Source of the DNA: Vibrio sp. 05-20-BW147
Lineage (GTDB): Bacteria; Pseudomonadota; Gammaproteobacteria; Enterobacterales; Vibrionaceae
DNA: 64,000 nt
NCBI RefSeq assembly: GCF_013369385.1
Contig: NZ_SZTO01000002.1
Span: 248,001-312,000, forward strand
Direction: 5' to 3'
The notes under the pieces are model-generated. The model did not search any database. It had not been told where the DNA came from and saw only the letters and a list, made by a program, of their open reading frames with translations. Positions 1 to 9,513 of this stretch are shown here, piece by piece. Made by a program: the position numbers and the translations under genes. The first letter of the stretch is position 1. Every line of letters starts with the position of its first letter.

Positions 1-1
1 G

Positions 2-2005
2 CAAGATGGCGACTTTATTGCGTTAGACGATGGAAGCCAATTGGGGCCATTGAAGGTCGATCGAGATCAGCGTCTAAATGGCAGTCGTATGGTTGCAGAT
101 ATCTCATTGCTGAGGATGCTAAAGCGTAGCTCCGGCCTCTCTGTCATCGCTTGCGCAGAAATGCCGCCAGAGAAGCTAGAACATTTGAAACGCTACCTGC
201 CGAATGGCTTGACCTTAGTACGCAACAGCCAAGATGAATTGGAGTCGTTAACCAAAGCGTTTCACCTAAACCTCACGGCAATGGGCATGTTGTCATTTCT
301 GGTCGGGCTATTTATCTTCTATCAAGCCATGTCTTTGTCATTGATCCAACGCCAGCCGCTTGTGGGAATTTTGCGCCAAACGGGTGTGACAGGTATGCAG
401 TTGGCAAAAGCACTGTTGCTTGAACTCGCCATTCTCGTTTTAGTCGCGTGGGGATGTGGCAATTTATTGGGTCTCGTCCTCGCCAATGAACTGATTCCGG
501 CTGTATCGGCTAGTTTAGGGGATTTGTACGATGCCAACGTTGGCCTTTCGATCGGTTGGAGTTGGGAATCGAGTTTATACAGCTTGTTGCTGGCGGTTTT
601 GGGAGCGTTAATTTCCTGCCTTTGGCCGTTAATTCGCCTGCTAAAATCGCCACCGATACGACTCTCTTCCAAGCTTTCTCTGGTGAGATTTGCTGGTCGT
701 GAATTTGCCTGGCAGGCGCTCGCTGCCTGTGGATTCAGTGTGGCAGCCATTGCGGTGTATCAGGCGCCTAAAACACCAGAATCAGGTTTTACAATCATTG
801 CACTAATGCTGATGAGTGTGGCGTTGTTCACGCCTTTTTTAATGTGGAAGGTATTTAACAGCTTTTCTTATACTTTGCGCTGGGTGAATTTACGTTGGTT
901 TTTCGCCGATATGGCTGCCAGTATGAGTTATCGTGGGGTCGCTATGATGGCATTCATGTTGGCGTTGGCTGCCAATATTGGTGTTGAAACCATGGTGGGC
1001 AGCTTCCGAGATACCACGGACAAATGGTTAACACAGCGTCTCGCAGCTGATCTCTATATTTACCCCACTAACAATTCCGCCGCACGTTTAAGTCATTGGT
1101 TGGAAGCTCAGCCAGAAGTGGATGAAGTGTGGTGGCGCTGGGAGAAAGAGCTGGCAGGGGAGCGTAACGTTGTTCAAGTGGTCAGCACAGGACCAAGTGA
1201 TGGCGAGTTGGAAGCGCTTACGGTGAAGCTGGGCGTACCCAACTATTGGTATCACTTACATCATAGTAAAAGCGTCATGATCAGTGAATCGATGGCTTTA
1301 AAACTCGATATCCGACCCGGCGATTATCTTGATCTTGCTGCCCCTCTTGGGGGAGGCTGGCATGTGGTTGGCGTTTATTACGACTATGGTAACCCCTACA
1401 ATCAAGTGCTTTTATCTCATCGGAACTGGCTTTATGCCTTTGCTGGTACGGGCAACGTTGGTTTAGGTGTGTTGTTAAAAGAAAACGTGAATGGTGAAGG
1501 TCTCAAGCATCGTCTAGAAAACATCTTTAGACTGACGTCTGAACGAGTGTTTGATAATAACAATATCTATAGTCAAGCGATGAGAGTCTTTGATCACACG
1601 TTCGCGATTGCCGACACCTTGGGCAACATTACACTCGTGATTGCGGTCTTTGGCCTCTTCTTTGCTACACTAGCTGGCGAAATGAGCCGTCAGAAAAATA
1701 TTTCAATTTTACGTTGCTTGGGTGTATCGGGCAAAGAACTGATCGTTTTGGGTGGCCTACAGTTGTTTGTTTTTGGTGTAATTTCTGCTTTGATTGCGGT
1801 GCCTCTAGGCATGGCTTTAGCGACGTTAGTGGTTGATATTGTCATCAAGCAATCTTTTGGTTGGTCTTTGCAACTGCAGATCGATGTGTTTGAATACGGC
1901 CAAACCATTCTGTGGGCAATGATTGCGATTATGCTGGCAGGTGCGTTACCCGTGTTGCGCTTAATCAAAAACACACCAATGAAATCGCTAAGGGATTCGT
2001 TTTAA
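2..2005 (+). CDS. ABC transporter permease, FtsX type (AttFG-like), 5' end outside the window
   Basis: The reading frame is open to the left edge, so the true start lies upstream; the TTG at 41 is not convincing. What is visible is a multi-spanning membrane protein with hydrophobic clusters near visible residues 80-100, 120-150, 185-200 and 225-280, a long soluble segment, then a C-terminal FtsX-type block of four helices. The family forms the membrane part of ABC exporters or lipoprotein/peptide release systems, with an ATPase normally encoded upstream. The next gene starts directly after its stop codon and encodes an AttH/CrtC-like protein, which matches the gene order of the AttEFGH transporter of Vibrio. 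The substrate cannot be read from the sequence. Confidence 0.85.
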   Translation, partial: QDGDFIALDDGSQLGPLKVDRDQRLNGSRMVADISLLRMLKRSSGLSVIACAEMPPEKLEHLKRYLPNGLTLVRNSQDELESLTKAFHLNLTAMGMLSFLVGLFIFYQAMSLSLIQRQPLVGILRQTGVTGMQLAKALLLELAILVLVAWGCGNLLGLVLANELIPAVSASLGDLYDANVGLSIGWSWESSLYSLLLAVLGALISCLWPLIRLLKSPPIRLSSKLSLVRFAGREFAWQALAACGFSVAAIAVYQAPKTPESGFTIIALMLMSVALFTPFLMWKVFNSFSYTLRWVNLRWFFADMAASMSYRGVAMMAFMLALAANIGVETMVGSFRDTTDKWLTQRLAADLYIYPTNNSAARLSHWLEAQPEVDEVWWRWEKELAGERNVVQVVSTGPSDGELEALTVKLGVPNYWYHLHHSKSVMISESMALKLDIRPGDYLDLAAPLGGGWHVVGVYYDYGNPYNQVLLSHRNWLYAFAGTGNVGLGVLLKENVNGEGLKHRLENIFRLTSERVFDNNNIYSQAMRVFDHTFAIADTLGNITLVIAVFGLFFATLAGEMSRQKNISILRCLGVSGKELIVLGGLQLFVFGVISALIAVPLGMALATLVVDIVIKQSFGWSLQLQIDVFEYGQTILWAMIAIMLAGALPVLRLIKNTPMKSLRDSF

Positions 2006-3130
2006 ATGAAATCACATGCCGTGCAATCAAAGAATGCAGTACTGATTGCCATCTTCATCGTGGTGGCAATCAGTACGGCCTTTCTAGGCTGGTATTGGTC
2101 AAAACCTGGCGACAATAAGGGTCAAGATTATCATTTGAAAACCTCATTAGGCATTCAAGACAAAACCATATTTGAGCCAGTTTTGCCGAATAAAAAAGTG
2201 ACTTTGCCGGATGATTTTAAGTTTCACGAGCAGTACCAACATGAATGGTGGCACTATTTCGCTACGCTAAAAGACGCACAAGAACAAGTTTATACTGTTC
2301 AGTTCAGCATGTTCCGTATTGCTACCGATGAAAGAGAAGTCAGTGGTTGGCAAAACCCACAACTTTATCTCGCAAACATTGTTCTTACCGACCCCAAAAA
2401 TATTGTGTTTGAGCAAAGAGTGGCTCGCGGTGGTATTGGACAAGCGGGTTCCACGAATAAACCTTTCCGAATGTGGATCGATAACTGGTCGTGGAGAGCG
2501 TTGGGGAGCACTCCATTTCCGGGAAGCTTAAGTGTGGATACCGATGATTTTTCAATTGAGTTAGCAACAAGGACCGGTGGACCATTTGTGTTAAATGGTG
2601 ATAAAGGCTACCAGATTAAACATGACTTAGAATCCGTTGCCTCTTTTAGTGTGAGTGCTCCCTTCTTGGATGTGAAAGGGATACTTTCTCTTGATGGACG
2701 CAGAATTGAGGTTGCTGGGCAAGCATGGCTGCAAAAAGAGTGGGGCAGTAACTTGTTCGGTGAAGGGCAGCAAGGCTGGGACTGGTTCACGTTGCAACTG
2801 GACAACGATAAAGCGTTAAGTGTGAGCCGTTACCGCCATCGAAGTAGGCTACCCTATATTTTTGGCACATTATCTACTACGTCTGGAAAAGTGATTCCTT
2901 TGACGGAAAAAGAAGTAACCATTTATCCGATTTTATACACCACGTTGACAGATGGTAGACGCGTGCCTTTGCAGTGGGCAATAGAAGTCCCTAGTCAGGA
3001 TATTTACGTGCAGACGAAAGCGCTCTACGCAGAAATGTGGCTTCCATTCTTGATTCCATATTGGGAAGGGCCGATAGAAGTGTCGGGGAGCAAATCGGGT
3101 CACGGTTTCATGCAATTAACTGGTTATTAA
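2006..3130 (+). CDS. AttH/CrtC-like lipocalin-fold protein, membrane anchored
   Basis: 374 residues. The ATG follows the permease stop with no gap, so the two are surely co-transcribed. One hydrophobic segment at about residues 11-29 anchors the protein; there is no lipobox cysteine. The rest is soluble and beta-rich, with the family motif HEWWHYFATL near residue 80 and QKEWGSNLF plus GWDWFTLQL near 245-265. These are typical of the AttH/carotenoid 1,2-hydratase-like family (PF07143 type). In AttEFGH systems this protein is the periplasmic or surface partner of the ABC exporter. No carotenoid genes are nearby, so a hydratase role is unlikely. A strong terminator follows. Confidence 0.8.
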   Translation: MKSHAVQSKNAVLIAIFIVVAISTAFLGWYWSKPGDNKGQDYHLKTSLGIQDKTIFEPVLPNKKVTLPDDFKFHEQYQHEWWHYFATLKDAQEQVYTVQFSMFRIATDEREVSGWQNPQLYLANIVLTDPKNIVFEQRVARGGIGQAGSTNKPFRMWIDNWSWRALGSTPFPGSLSVDTDDFSIELATRTGGPFVLNGDKGYQIKHDLESVASFSVSAPFLDVKGILSLDGRRIEVAGQAWLQKEWGSNLFGEGQQGWDWFTLQLDNDKALSVSRYRHRSRLPYIFGTLSTTSGKVIPLTEKEVTIYPILYTTLTDGRRVPLQWAIEVPSQDIYVQTKALYAEMWLPFLIPYWEGPIEVSGSKSGHGFMQLTGY

Positions 3131-3131
3131 A

Positions 3132-3160
3132 ACAAAAGGTCCGATTGGGCCTTTTGTTTT
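3132..3160 (+). terminator. Intrinsic terminator of the AttH-like operon
   Basis: An 11-bp stem (ACAAAAGGTCC with GGGCCTTTTGT, one G-T pair) and a four-base loop, followed by TTTT, begins one base after the stop codon of the AttH-like gene. Confidence 0.85.
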
Positions 3161-3402
3161 ATCTGTTACGATTTGTGAATAATAACGCGTTTGGCTAACA
3201 TGTGTGCAACGTTGCCGCTATAATCTTTTCAATGGCTTGAAACATAAAACATCTGTAATACAACGACGTGATAATAGGTTTTTGTCGGAAAAACCGAAGT
3301 TAAACATCTAAACAAGCGATTATTCCTACAAAATGGTTATCTATACACTGCTGACATTCTTTGAAGTTCGTTGATTACGATTATAAATAAAAGGGTGAAA
3401 TC

Positions 3403-4572
3403 ATGAACGATGTCCTTCGTGACTTTTTTAAAATGGAATCTGCTGGCGGTATTTTGCTTGTGATCGCTGCCGCGATCGCAATGGTGATTGCAAACTCGCC
3501 TCTCAATGAAAGTTATCAAGCGATTTTGCATACTTATGTATTTGGCATGTCAGTATCTCACTGGATAAATGATGGCCTAATGGCAATTTTCTTCTTGCTT
3601 ATCGGCTTGGAAGTTAAGCGTGAATTATTAGAAGGTGCATTGAAATCGCGTGAAACTGCGATCTTCCCAGCGATTGCCGCCGTGGGTGGTATGTTGGCAC
3701 CAGCGCTTATCTATGTTGCGTTTAATGGCAATGATCCGGAAGCGATTAAAGGTTGGGCAATTCCAGCAGCGACCGATATTGCATTTGCTTTGGGTATCAT
3801 GGCGCTGCTAGGTAAGCGCGTTCCTGTCAGTCTTAAAGTGTTCCTTTTGGCATTAGCGATCATCGATGACTTGGGCGTCGTTGTGATTATTGCACTCTTC
3901 TACAGTGGCGATTTGTCGACACTGGCGTTGACGATTGGATTCGCGATGACGGGTGTCTTGTTCATGCTAAACGCTAAGAATGTGACAAAGTTAATTTGGT
4001 ATATCGTTGTCGGCTTTATCTTGTGGGTAGCGGTACTGAAATCGGGTGTCCATGCGACCTTGGCCGGTGTAGTGATTGGTTTCTCTATCCCATTACAAGG
4101 CAAAAAAGGTGAACACTCTCCGTTGAAACACATGGAACATGCGCTTCACCCATATGTTGCTTTTGCTATCTTGCCTGTCTTTGCTTTTGCTAACGCTGGT
4201 ATCTCGCTTGAAGGGGTTTCTCTTTCTGGCTTGACTTCGATGTTGCCGCTCGGTATCGCACTAGGACTGTTGGTTGGTAAACCACTGGGTATATTCACCT
4301 TTAGCTGGGCAGCGGTGAAGTTTGGTGTGGCTAAATTGCCTGAAGGTGTGAACTTCAAGCACATTTTTGCCGTGTCGGTGCTCTGTGGTATCGGTTTTAC
4401 CATGTCGATCTTTATTTCATCGCTGGCGTTTGGTGGTGCAAATCCAGAGTTTGATACTTACTCTCGCTTGGGCATTTTGATGGGTTCAACGACAGCAGCA
4501 TTGCTAGGTTATTTCTTACTACACACATCACTGCCAAAAACGGCAGTTGAGAGCAAGAAAGCTGTAAGCTAA
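3403..4572 (+). CDS. nhaA: Na+/H+ antiporter NhaA
   Basis: 389 residues, the usual NhaA length. NhaA is an inner-membrane antiporter that exports Na+ (and Li+) in exchange for protons and supports growth in salt and at alkaline pH. The N-terminal [12 protein letters not shown] motif is characteristic. The ion-binding aspartates are present as D125 (ATDIAFALG) and the pair D155-D156 (AIIDDLGVV), equivalent to D133, D163 and D164 of E. coli. About twelve hydrophobic helices are apparent. The start follows AAAAGGGTGAA. It is a single-gene unit with a terminator after it; the 270-bp upstream region has no clear NhaR gene next to it. Confidence 0.97.
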   Translation: MNDVLRDFFKMESAGGILLVIAAAIAMVIANSPLNESYQAILHTYVFGMSVSHWINDGLMAIFFLLIGLEVKRELLEGALKSRETAIFPAIAAVGGMLAPALIYVAFNGNDPEAIKGWAIPAATDIAFALGIMALLGKRVPVSLKVFLLALAIIDDLGVVVIIALFYSGDLSTLALTIGFAMTGVLFMLNAKNVTKLIWYIVVGFILWVAVLKSGVHATLAGVVIGFSIPLQGKKGEHSPLKHMEHALHPYVAFAILPVFAFANAGISLEGVSLSGLTSMLPLGIALGLLVGKPLGIFTFSWAAVKFGVAKLPEGVNFKHIFAVSVLCGIGFTMSIFISSLAFGGANPEFDTYSRLGILMGSTTAALLGYFLLHTSLPKTAVESKKAVS

Positions 4573-4595
4573 CGGCTCCCCAACTTTCTTCCTTA

Positions 4596-4626
4596 AGCCC
4601 CTGCTAGAATGCAGGGGCTTTTTCTT
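4596..4626 (+). terminator. Intrinsic terminator of nhaA
   Basis: A perfect 9-bp stem (AGCCCCTGC with GCAGGGGCT) around a six-base loop, followed by TTTTTCTT, 24 bases after the nhaA stop. Confidence 0.92.
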
Positions 4627-4704
4627 GGTCGCTCTAAAGGCTGAAGATAAATCTGTACATAGAGAAGGATTACAACCACTTGGCATCGTAGTTGCGAGAA
4701 GAGC

Positions 4705-4885
4705 AAAAAAAAAGCCCAGTACCAATTGGGTCTGGGCAGATACAAACATAGGAGTTAATAAGATAAAGCAGCAACGTAACAGAAAGTAAGAAACAAGTTT
4801 GACGGCCAGTAGAACTTTAAATTGCCCTTTTTGTTACATCTATTCAGACCGCCTCAATTCTAAACAGTTCCAAAAAATTTTAAAA
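4705..4885 (-). ncRNA. Candidate small regulatory RNA, convergent with nhaA
   Basis: The minus strand carries a strong intrinsic terminator at 4737-4705: stem CTGGGC...GCCCAG, extended inward by ACC/GGT, then nine uninterrupted T. No protein gene on that strand ends there. Upstream on the same strand are sigma70-like boxes (TTGAAT, 16-base spacer, TATGAA) that would give a transcript of roughly 170-180 bases. Just before the terminator stem it carries unpaired TTAACTCCTATG, an anti-Shine-Dalgarno type seed. A U-rich tail plus single-stranded seed is typical of Hfq-dependent RNAs. The 5' end is approximate. A 73-codon frame also crosses the terminator but has no ribosome site and low-complexity content, so I do not call a protein. 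Confidence 0.45.
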
Positions 4886-4941
4886 AAATTATTCATATTT
4901 TAAAAATCATTAAATTCAATCACATAACAAATAAAACCATC

Positions 4942-4958
4942 ATCTGGTCGGACCAATG
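4942..4958. promoter_or_regulatory. FadR-type operator upstream of psrA-fadE
   Basis: The 17 bases ATCTGGTCGGACCAATG match the classic FadR box (CTGGTCnGACC core) in all core positions. FadR represses beta-oxidation genes when long-chain acyl-CoA is scarce. The site lies about 40 bp upstream of the candidate psrA promoter and between that promoter and the candidate small RNA, so it could act on either. Confidence 0.7.
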
Positions 4959-4981
4959 TTGAAAAGTGTGATGTTAATTGC

Positions 4982-5010
4982 TTGTTAATTTATGGTGTCA
5001 AACGTATATT
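4982..5010 (+). promoter_or_regulatory. Candidate sigma70 promoter of psrA-fadE
   Basis: TTGTTA, 17-base spacer, TATATT. The predicted start near 5017 falls inside the palindrome at 5011-5026. Confidence 0.5.
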
Positions 5011-5026
5011 TCAAACAGTTGTTTGA
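5011..5026. promoter_or_regulatory. Palindromic operator, probably the PsrA autoregulatory site
   Basis: TCAAACA-GT-TGTTTGA, 7-bp perfect arms, sits 14 bp before the psrA start codon and over the predicted transcription start. TetR proteins usually repress from such a position. Assignment to PsrA is by position; family PsrA sites contain AAAC/GTTT half-sites, which agrees. Confidence 0.6.
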
Positions 5027-5040
5027 TACGGGTGATTAAA

Positions 5041-5667
5041 ATGGCTCCAAGAAGCAGTACAAAAGAAAAAATCCTTGATGTAGCCGAAGGTTTATTTGCG
5101 GAATACGGTTTTAATGACACGTCATTGCGCACCATAACGGGTAAAGCAGGCGTTAATCTTGCGTCCGTGAACTACCATTTTGGCGATAAGAAAACCTTAG
5201 TTCGTGCAGTACTTAACCGTTACTTAGAGGCACTGATGCCTGCGGTAAAGCAATCTCTGACTCAGCTCAATAGTCAAGAGAGCTATACGATGGATGAAGT
5301 GTTTGAGTCGCTTCGATTGCCGCTAAGAGAGCTCAATGATGTCAGGCCCAATGGTACCAGCCTTTTTATGCTTCTCATCGGTCGAGGCTATACCGACGTG
5401 CAGGGCCATCTAAGATGGTTTATCACGACACGTTATGCCGAAGTGCTGGAGCTTTTTATCGCCTCCATCCTAAAAGCCAACCCAGCGTTGACGGAAGAAA
5501 AACTATTCTGGCGTTTGCACTTCACTTTAGGTACGTGTGTTTTCACCATGGCTTCTAGCCAAGCGTTAGTGGAAATTGCAGACAGTAAATTTAATCAACA
5601 GACCGACGTGAAATCTGTCGTTGATCTATTGATTCCCTATCTCTCAGCCGGCATGTCCGCTGAGTAG
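5041..5667 (+). CDS. psrA: TetR-family fatty-acid regulator PsrA
   Basis: 208 residues from ATG 5041; the longer frame from a TTG at 4978 would run through the operator and is not preferred. Residues 1-55 form a TetR helix-turn-helix (STKEKILDVAEGLFAEYGF, then NLASVNYHFGDKKTLVRAV), which is close to PsrA of Pseudomonas, Shewanella and Vibrio. The C-terminal part is an all-helical ligand domain; PsrA responds to long-chain fatty acids or acyl-CoA. It is followed after 62 bp by fadE with no terminator between, so it is probably co-transcribed with its own target. Upstream lie a FadR-type box and its likely own operator. Confidence 0.82.
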   Translation: MAPRSSTKEKILDVAEGLFAEYGFNDTSLRTITGKAGVNLASVNYHFGDKKTLVRAVLNRYLEALMPAVKQSLTQLNSQESYTMDEVFESLRLPLRELNDVRPNGTSLFMLLIGRGYTDVQGHLRWFITTRYAEVLELFIASILKANPALTEEKLFWRLHFTLGTCVFTMASSQALVEIADSKFNQQTDVKSVVDLLIPYLSAGMSAE

Positions 5668-5729
5668 CTATTATTAAAATACAAACAAGGACCAACAGGT
5701 TCCACCAAGTGAACAAAAGGATCTGAACT

Positions 5730-8015
5730 ATGTGCTCTCTAAGAAAAAAATGGGTCAGCGACCCAGCATTTAAAATGTTCAAAAAAGTACTTCCTCCTTT
5801 GTCTGAAACAGAGAAGGAAGCAATGGAAGCGGGAAGTGTTTGGTGGGACGCGGAGCTGTTTTCTGGGAAGCCAGATTTCTCCAAACTGCATCATTATCCA
5901 AAACCGACCTTGTCGGCTGAAGAGCAAGCTTTCATTGATAACGAGCTAGAAACACTGCTTGCAATGCTCGATGATCATAAGATTGTGAAAGAAGATCGTG
6001 ATCTACCGAAAGAGGTGTGGGAATACCTACGTAAAGAACGTTTTTTCTCACTGATCATTTCGAAGAAATATGGTGGCCGTCAGTTTTCTGCACTGGCGAA
6101 CTCAACCATAGTAACCAAAATTGCGACACGCAGTATCAGTACCGCCGTGACGGTTATGGTACCGAACTCATTAGGCCCAGGTGAGCTCCTTTCTCACTAT
6201 GGTACACAGGCACAAAAAGATTACTGGTTACCTCGTCTTGCCGATGGTACAGACATCCCTTGTTTTGCGTTGACGGGTCCAGAAGCTGGCTCGGATGCCG
6301 GTGGTATTCCCGATCAAGGCGTAGTCTGCTATGGCATGCATGAAGGCAAAGAAGTTCTTGGTATTCGTTTGAGTTGGAACAAGCGTTACATCACTCTTGC
6401 GCCTGTCGCAACCGTACTTGGTCTCGCATTTAAACTTCAAGACCCTGATCATCTGCTAGGTGATAAAACCGATGTTGGCATCACTTGTGCTTTGATTCCA
6501 GCTAATCATGAAGGTGTGGTGATTGGTGAACGTCATGATCCTCTAGGTCTGGCGTTCATGAACGGCCCAACTCGTGGCCACGATGTGTTCATCCCGATGG
6601 ACTGGCTGATTGGTGGTGCGGATTATGCTGGTAAAGGCTGGCGCATGCTGGTGGAGTGTTTATCGGCTGGGCGTGGTATTTCACTGCCTGCGCTCGGCAC
6701 AGCCATTGGTCATTTGACCACGCGCACAACGGGGGCATACGCCTATGTGCGCAAACAATTTGGCATGTCGATCGGTAAGTTTGAAGGTGTTGCAGAAGCG
6801 ATGGGACGAATTGGCGGTTTGACCTACTTATTGGAAGCCACTCGTACTTTGACCACAACATCGCTCGATCTGAAGGAAAAACCTGGCATTGTAACCGCTA
6901 TTGCTAAGTATCACATGACGGAGATGGCGAGAACGATTCTTGATGACTCGATGGATATTCACTCTGGTCGTGCGATTCAAGATGGTCCGATGAACTACCT
7001 AGCGACCCATTATCTTGGTATCCCCGTAGCGATTACGGTTGAAGGTGCCAATATTCTCACTCGTAACCTAATGATTTTTGGCCAAGGCGCAACGCGATGC
7101 CATCCTTACGTTTTGAAAGAAATGGAAGCAGCAGCGAACCCAGATGCCAAAGAAGGTGCGAAACAATTCGACGATTTGCTGTTTAAGCACATTAAACATG
7201 CCACGTTCAATACGCTCGGTGCCTTAGGTGCAGCGCTCACCGGCTCACGCTTTGTAAAAGCGCAAATGAGCGGCCCAACGCAACGTTACTATAAAGACAT
7301 GACTCGTCTGAGTCGCGCCTTGGCGGTCAGTGCCGATTTTGCCATGTTAACGCTAGGCGGTGAACTGAAACGTAAAGAGATGATTTCTGCACGTTTGGGT
7401 GATGGCCTTAGCTATCTCTACATGGCCTCTGCGGCATTGAAAAAATATGAAGATGAAGGTCGTCAACAATCGGATCTCAACTTCGTCCATTACGCAGTGC
7501 AGCACTGCTTGCATCACGCAGCGAAGTCGTTGAACGAAGCCTATGCTAACTTCCCGGTGAAATATGTCGGTGGCGTGCTCAAAGGGCTACTATTCCCACT
7601 TGGCAATCACTTTGCTAAACCAAGTGATGAACTCTGTGTGGATATTGCGGAAGCGATGATGACCCCAGGCGTGCAGCGCGACCGACTGACCAATCTCTGC
7701 TATATCGGCAAAGAGAAAGAGGACAGTGTTGGTTTAATGGAACAAGCGTTTCTTGCGATGTATGACATCAAACCGCTGGAGCGTAAGCTGATGAAAGCGG
7801 CAAAAGATGGCAAAGTGGCTCGTAAAGGCTTGCTGGCTGAGCGTCTGCAACAAGCGCTAGACGCCGATGTGCTAACGCAAAGTGAAGTGGATAAAATCTT
7901 GGCCGCCGATAAACTGCGTTACCAAGCAATCCAAGTGGATCACTTCAGCTTTGACTTCTCAAAGACGCTTACCAATGCGCCTGAGAAAAAAAAGAAGTTA
8001 ACTAGCGCGGCGTAG
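5730..8015 (+). CDS. fadE: Acyl-CoA dehydrogenase FadE
   Basis: 761 residues. FadE catalyses the first step of beta-oxidation, forming trans-2-enoyl-CoA from acyl-CoA with FAD. The acyl-CoA dehydrogenase signature CFALTGPEAGSDAGG is near residue 175-190, and ITVEGANILTRNLMIFGQGA lies near 435-455. The C-terminal third is the FadE-specific extension. It is about 50 residues shorter than E. coli FadE because the N-terminal membrane region is missing. The start follows AAAGGATCTGAACT. Linked to psrA upstream and to fabV, which acts on enoyl thioesters in the opposite direction, downstream. Confidence 0.93.
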   Translation: MCSLRKKWVSDPAFKMFKKVLPPLSETEKEAMEAGSVWWDAELFSGKPDFSKLHHYPKPTLSAEEQAFIDNELETLLAMLDDHKIVKEDRDLPKEVWEYLRKERFFSLIISKKYGGRQFSALANSTIVTKIATRSISTAVTVMVPNSLGPGELLSHYGTQAQKDYWLPRLADGTDIPCFALTGPEAGSDAGGIPDQGVVCYGMHEGKEVLGIRLSWNKRYITLAPVATVLGLAFKLQDPDHLLGDKTDVGITCALIPANHEGVVIGERHDPLGLAFMNGPTRGHDVFIPMDWLIGGADYAGKGWRMLVECLSAGRGISLPALGTAIGHLTTRTTGAYAYVRKQFGMSIGKFEGVAEAMGRIGGLTYLLEATRTLTTTSLDLKEKPGIVTAIAKYHMTEMARTILDDSMDIHSGRAIQDGPMNYLATHYLGIPVAITVEGANILTRNLMIFGQGATRCHPYVLKEMEAAANPDAKEGAKQFDDLLFKHIKHATFNTLGALGAALTGSRFVKAQMSGPTQRYYKDMTRLSRALAVSADFAMLTLGGELKRKEMISARLGDGLSYLYMASAALKKYEDEGRQQSDLNFVHYAVQHCLHHAAKSLNEAYANFPVKYVGGVLKGLLFPLGNHFAKPSDELCVDIAEAMMTPGVQRDRLTNLCYIGKEKEDSVGLMEQAFLAMYDIKPLERKLMKAAKDGKVARKGLLAERLQQALDADVLTQSEVDKILAADKLRYQAIQVDHFSFDFSKTLTNAPEKKKKLTSAA

Positions 8016-8041
8016 CACCATCGCAGTGAAGAGACGAACCA

Positions 8042-8066
8042 AGCACCTCAAATGAGGTGCTTTTTC
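8042..8066 (+). terminator. Intrinsic terminator of psrA-fadE
   Basis: A 9-bp perfect stem AGCACCTCA/TGAGGTGCT with a two-base AA centre, followed by TTTTCG. Confidence 0.88.
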
Positions 8067-8196
8067 GTATGGTTAGCAATAGAAATCGGTGCATAGAGCT
8101 CCAACCACTTGCATTTTCAGCGCATTTTTACAGAAATTAGATGCGAATAGGCGACGAACCTTTTATCCTTACACAGTTTTTTAAAGGAAGTTGAAT

Positions 8197-9399
8197 ATGA
8201 TCATCAAACCTAAAATTCGTGGATTTATCTGTACTACAACGCACCCAGTGGGTTGTGAAGCTAATGTAAAAGAACAAATTGCTTACACCAAAGCACAAGG
8301 CCCTATCAAAAACGCACCAAAACGCGTACTTGTTGTGGGTGCATCCAGTGGCTACGGCTTATCTTCTCGTATTGCAGCTGCTTTCGGTGGTGGTGCCGCC
8401 ACTATCGGTGTTTTCTTCGAAAAAGAAGGCTCAGAGAAGAAACCAGGCACCGCAGGTTTTTACAATGCCGCAGCATTTGAGAAACTGGCTCGTGAAGAAG
8501 GTTTGTACGCAAAAAGCTTAAACGGCGATGCGTTTTCTAACGAAGCAAAACAAAAAACAATCGACCTAATCAAAGAAGATTTGGGTCAAGTGGATATGGT
8601 TGTTTACTCTTTGGCTTCGCCTGTTCGTAAGTTACCAGAAACGGGCGAACTTATTCGTTCAGCGCTAAAACCTATTGGCCAAACTTACACCTCAACGGCG
8701 GTTGATACCAACAAAGACATCATTATTGAAGCCAGTGTGGAACCTGCAACTGAGCAGGAAATCCAAGACACGGTAACGGTTATGGGTGGTGAAGACTGGG
8801 AACTTTGGATCAATGCGCTAGCAGAAGCGGGTGTGCTGGCAGACGGTTGCAAAACCGTTGCTTACAGCTACATCGGTACTGAATTAACCTGGCCTATCTA
8901 CTGGGATGGTGCGCTGGGTAAAGCGAAAATGGATCTCGATCGCGCAGCGTCTGCACTGAACGATAAACTCTCTGCCACTGGCGGTAGTGCAAATGTTGCA
9001 GTGCTTAAATCTGTTGTGACTCAAGCAAGTTCAGCGATTCCAGTGATGCCTCTGTATATCGCGATGGTCTTCAAAAAGATGCGTGAAGAAGGCGTTCACG
9101 AAGGTTGTATGGAACAGATCTACCGCATGTTTAGCCAGCGTCTGTATAAAGAAGATGGCAGTGCGGCAGAAGTGGACGAGAAAAACCGTCTTCGCCTCGA
9201 CGATTGGGAATTGCGCGATGATATTCAAGAGCATTGCCGTAACCTATGGCCACAAATCACCACTGAGAATCTAAAAGAGCTGACTGACTACGTTGAGTAC
9301 AAAGAAGAGTTCTTGAAGCTATTTGGTTTCGGCATTGATGGCGTAGATTACGAAGCAGACGTTAACCCAGACGTTGCAACGGATTTTATTGCTATCTAG
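8197..9399 (+). CDS. fabV: Trans-2-enoyl-ACP/CoA reductase FabV (NADH)
   Basis: 400 residues from ATG 8197, with AAAGGAAG seven bases upstream; an in-frame TTG at 8191 is less likely. FabV reduces the enoyl-ACP double bond in the last step of each fatty-acid elongation cycle and is the triclosan-tolerant alternative to FabI. Seen: start [17 protein letters not shown], the dinucleotide-binding stretch [24 protein letters not shown] at about 48-71, and the catalytic Tyr-X8-Lys element within [14 protein letters not shown] near 230-243. Length equals the family norm. It is a single-gene unit with its own terminator. Confidence 0.96.
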   Translation: MIIKPKIRGFICTTTHPVGCEANVKEQIAYTKAQGPIKNAPKRVLVVGASSGYGLSSRIAAAFGGGAATIGVFFEKEGSEKKPGTAGFYNAAAFEKLAREEGLYAKSLNGDAFSNEAKQKTIDLIKEDLGQVDMVVYSLASPVRKLPETGELIRSALKPIGQTYTSTAVDTNKDIIIEASVEPATEQEIQDTVTVMGGEDWELWINALAEAGVLADGCKTVAYSYIGTELTWPIYWDGALGKAKMDLDRAASALNDKLSATGGSANVAVLKSVVTQASSAIPVMPLYIAMVFKKMREEGVHEGCMEQIYRMFSQRLYKEDGSAAEVDEKNRLRLDDWELRDDIQEHCRNLWPQITTENLKELTDYVEYKEEFLKLFGFGIDGVDYEADVNPDVATDFIAI

Positions 9400-9466
9400 T
9401 TTCTATACCGTAGCACAGCATCAAACTGGGTTGTGCTACCGTCAACGAAACAGACAAATAGAATGA

Positions 9467-9493
9467 AAAAGGCGCTTGTAAGCGCCTTTTTTG
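9467..9493. terminator. Bidirectional terminator between fabV and ybjL
   Basis: Stem GGCGCT/AGCGCC around TTGTA, with an A run on the left and a T run on the right, so it works on both strands for the two convergent genes. Confidence 0.85.
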
Positions 9494-9513
9494 TATCCAA
9501 AGAGTGTGTTTGG

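Noticed and set aside
41..43. TTG as the start of the first gene
   Set aside because: The frame is open to the window edge and the permease family is longer at the N-terminus.
4528..4749. 73-codon minus-strand frame over the candidate small RNA terminator
   Set aside because: It reads through the hairpin and T run, has no ribosome site (TAACTCCT before ATG) and overlaps the nhaA 3' end.
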